From the NCBI GenBank assembly GCA_902773395.1, contig CACYEJ010000255.1, positions 1 to 6,784 of the forward strand: a DNA stretch of 6,784 nucleotides, read 5' to 3'. Below are positions 6,153-6,784 of this stretch, one piece after another (position 1 is the first letter of the stretch; each line of letters starts with the position of its first letter). The DNA comes from an uncultured Ruminococcus sp. (GTDB taxonomy: Bacteria; Bacillota_A; Clostridia; Oscillospirales; Acutalibacteraceae). The notes beneath the pieces are model-generated. The model ran no database searches and was not told the DNA's origin. It saw only the letters and a program-made list of their open reading frames with translations. A program made the translations under genes and the position numbers.

Positions 6153-6784
6153 ATGAAAAAATTTGTGCTGATGATTTTGAGCATGACTGTACTTGTTTCA
6201 TGTATGCTGCTGCCAAGCGTAATGAATCCTACAAAGCAGTCGGAGATTACAAAGGCACTCGAAGATAAAACGATTTACAGGCAAGGCGATATTCTTATTT
6301 TTGCATATGATATTGAGTGCGGCGACGGAGTAGGCGGCTTGACGTTCGAAGTGAAGTATGACGGCGATAATCTGAATTTGTATGATGTTGAAGCAAGCGG
6401 CGGATATACAACCGTGTTCAAAGATGATTCAGTCGGAACAGCTGCTATTAGTGCGATGTGCGGCGAAAGGGCAAATCAAAAGGTTAGAATTGCGGTGAGC
6501 TTTCAGTGCTTGTATATGTTGGAGTCAAAATATATTATTTTCGACAATGATTTTAAATGCGTTACAAATGGCATGGCAAAAGAAACAGATGATTATACGC
6601 CTACTTGGGATATGTATATATATGATACCGAAGATATGACTTATGAAAATTATGTGGAACAGATTCTTTCAGCAGGAGATTTTGATACGGACACCACAAC
6701 GGAAACAAACAAGGATAAGGATTCCGAAAACGACACGGAAACAAACAAGGATAAAGATTCCGAAAACGACACGGAAACAAACAA
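6153..6784 (+). CDS. Secreted, probably lipid-anchored protein with cohesin-like region and acidic repeats (partial)
   Basis: The first 210 codons of an unrecognised gene are present; it runs off the window edge and has no stop here. Residues 1-17 form a signal peptide: basic MKK, a hydrophobic core, then a lipobox-like L14-V-S-C17, which suggests lipidation at C17, although the following Met is unusual. Residues ~40-120 are beta-rich with a GDILIFAYDI strand and GVGGLTFEVKYD (59-70) followed by a strand ending in EASGG. This alternating pattern resembles the start of cohesin or related carbohydrate-binding folds of clostridial surface proteins; the match is by eye only. Residues ~144-180 are acidic and Tyr-rich. 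From T183 a 12-residue unit, DTETNKDKDSEN (read from D194), repeats and continues past the edge as a charged, disordered linker. The role is unknown; surface adhesion or scaffolding is a guess. It is transcribed divergently from secA with its own promoter. Confidence 0.75.
   Translation, partial: MKKFVLMILSMTVLVSCMLLPSVMNPTKQSEITKALEDKTIYRQGDILIFAYDIECGDGVGGLTFEVKYDGDNLNLYDVEASGGYTTVFKDDSVGTAAISAMCGERANQKVRIAVSFQCLYMLESKYIIFDNDFKCVTNGMAKETDDYTPTWDMYIYDTEDMTYENYVEQILSAGDFDTDTTTETNKDKDSENDTETNKDKDSENDTETN
6699..6784 (+). repeat. 36-bp tandem repeat coding a 12-residue acidic linker
   Basis: Unit 1 (6699-6734) and unit 2 (6735-6770) differ at one synonymous base (AAG versus AAA for Lys). Unit 3 is cut by the window edge after 14 matching bases. 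The period is a multiple of three, so copy-number change would keep the frame. The array probably continues beyond the window. Confidence 0.93.

Noticed and set aside
6699..6784. CRISPR array from the 36-bp repeat
   Set aside because: Units are directly adjacent without spacers and encode a regular 12-residue repeat in the frame of the secreted protein.

Overview
The window looks like ordinary chromosome from a low-to-mid GC Gram-positive anaerobe, most likely a clostridial relative of Ruminococcus (Oscillospiraceae). This rests on a Firmicutes-type mreD and class B penicillin-binding protein pair, a SecA with the usual C-terminal zinc motif, strong AAGGAG-type ribosome binding sites, and a secreted protein with a cohesin-like stretch. 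The genus is an inference from gene character; no database was searched.

Layout. Positions 1-146 hold no gene I can support. They contain an imperfect tandem repeat and perhaps the last codons of an upstream gene (mreC would be the usual neighbour). mreD (162-761, +) and mrdA/PBP2 (772-2814, +) follow, 10 bases apart. They form the tail of a cell-shape operon whose products belong to the elongasome, and they end at a strong hairpin terminator (about 2833-2877). After a short convergent gap, secA lies on the minus strand (5864 down to 2970). An AT-rich divergent region (5865-6152) carries the secA leader and a promoter for a plus-strand secreted, probably lipid-anchored protein (6153 onward). 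That protein runs off the window edge inside 36-bp, 12-residue acidic repeats.

Two anomalies stand out. First, secA is interrupted by an in-frame TAA at 5082-5084, and the reading frame continues after it with clear SecA sequence, so one base substitution rather than an indel would explain the break. Second, mreD has a good Shine-Dalgarno followed at normal spacing by ATA, not ATG, and the N-terminal homology appears to start there. Both could be real biology, real mutations, or single-base sequence errors. All three complete genes end in TAA, so reassignment of TAA is not supported.

Functionally, MreD and PBP2 act together in lateral wall synthesis. SecA is the ATPase that drives export through SecYEG, and PBP2 and the 6153 protein both carry N-terminal export or anchor signals. 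I see no defence system, mobile element, CRISPR array, tRNA or rRNA here. I do not see a previously undescribed system; the points worth following up are the two coding anomalies, the secA leader hairpin and the repeat-bearing secreted protein.
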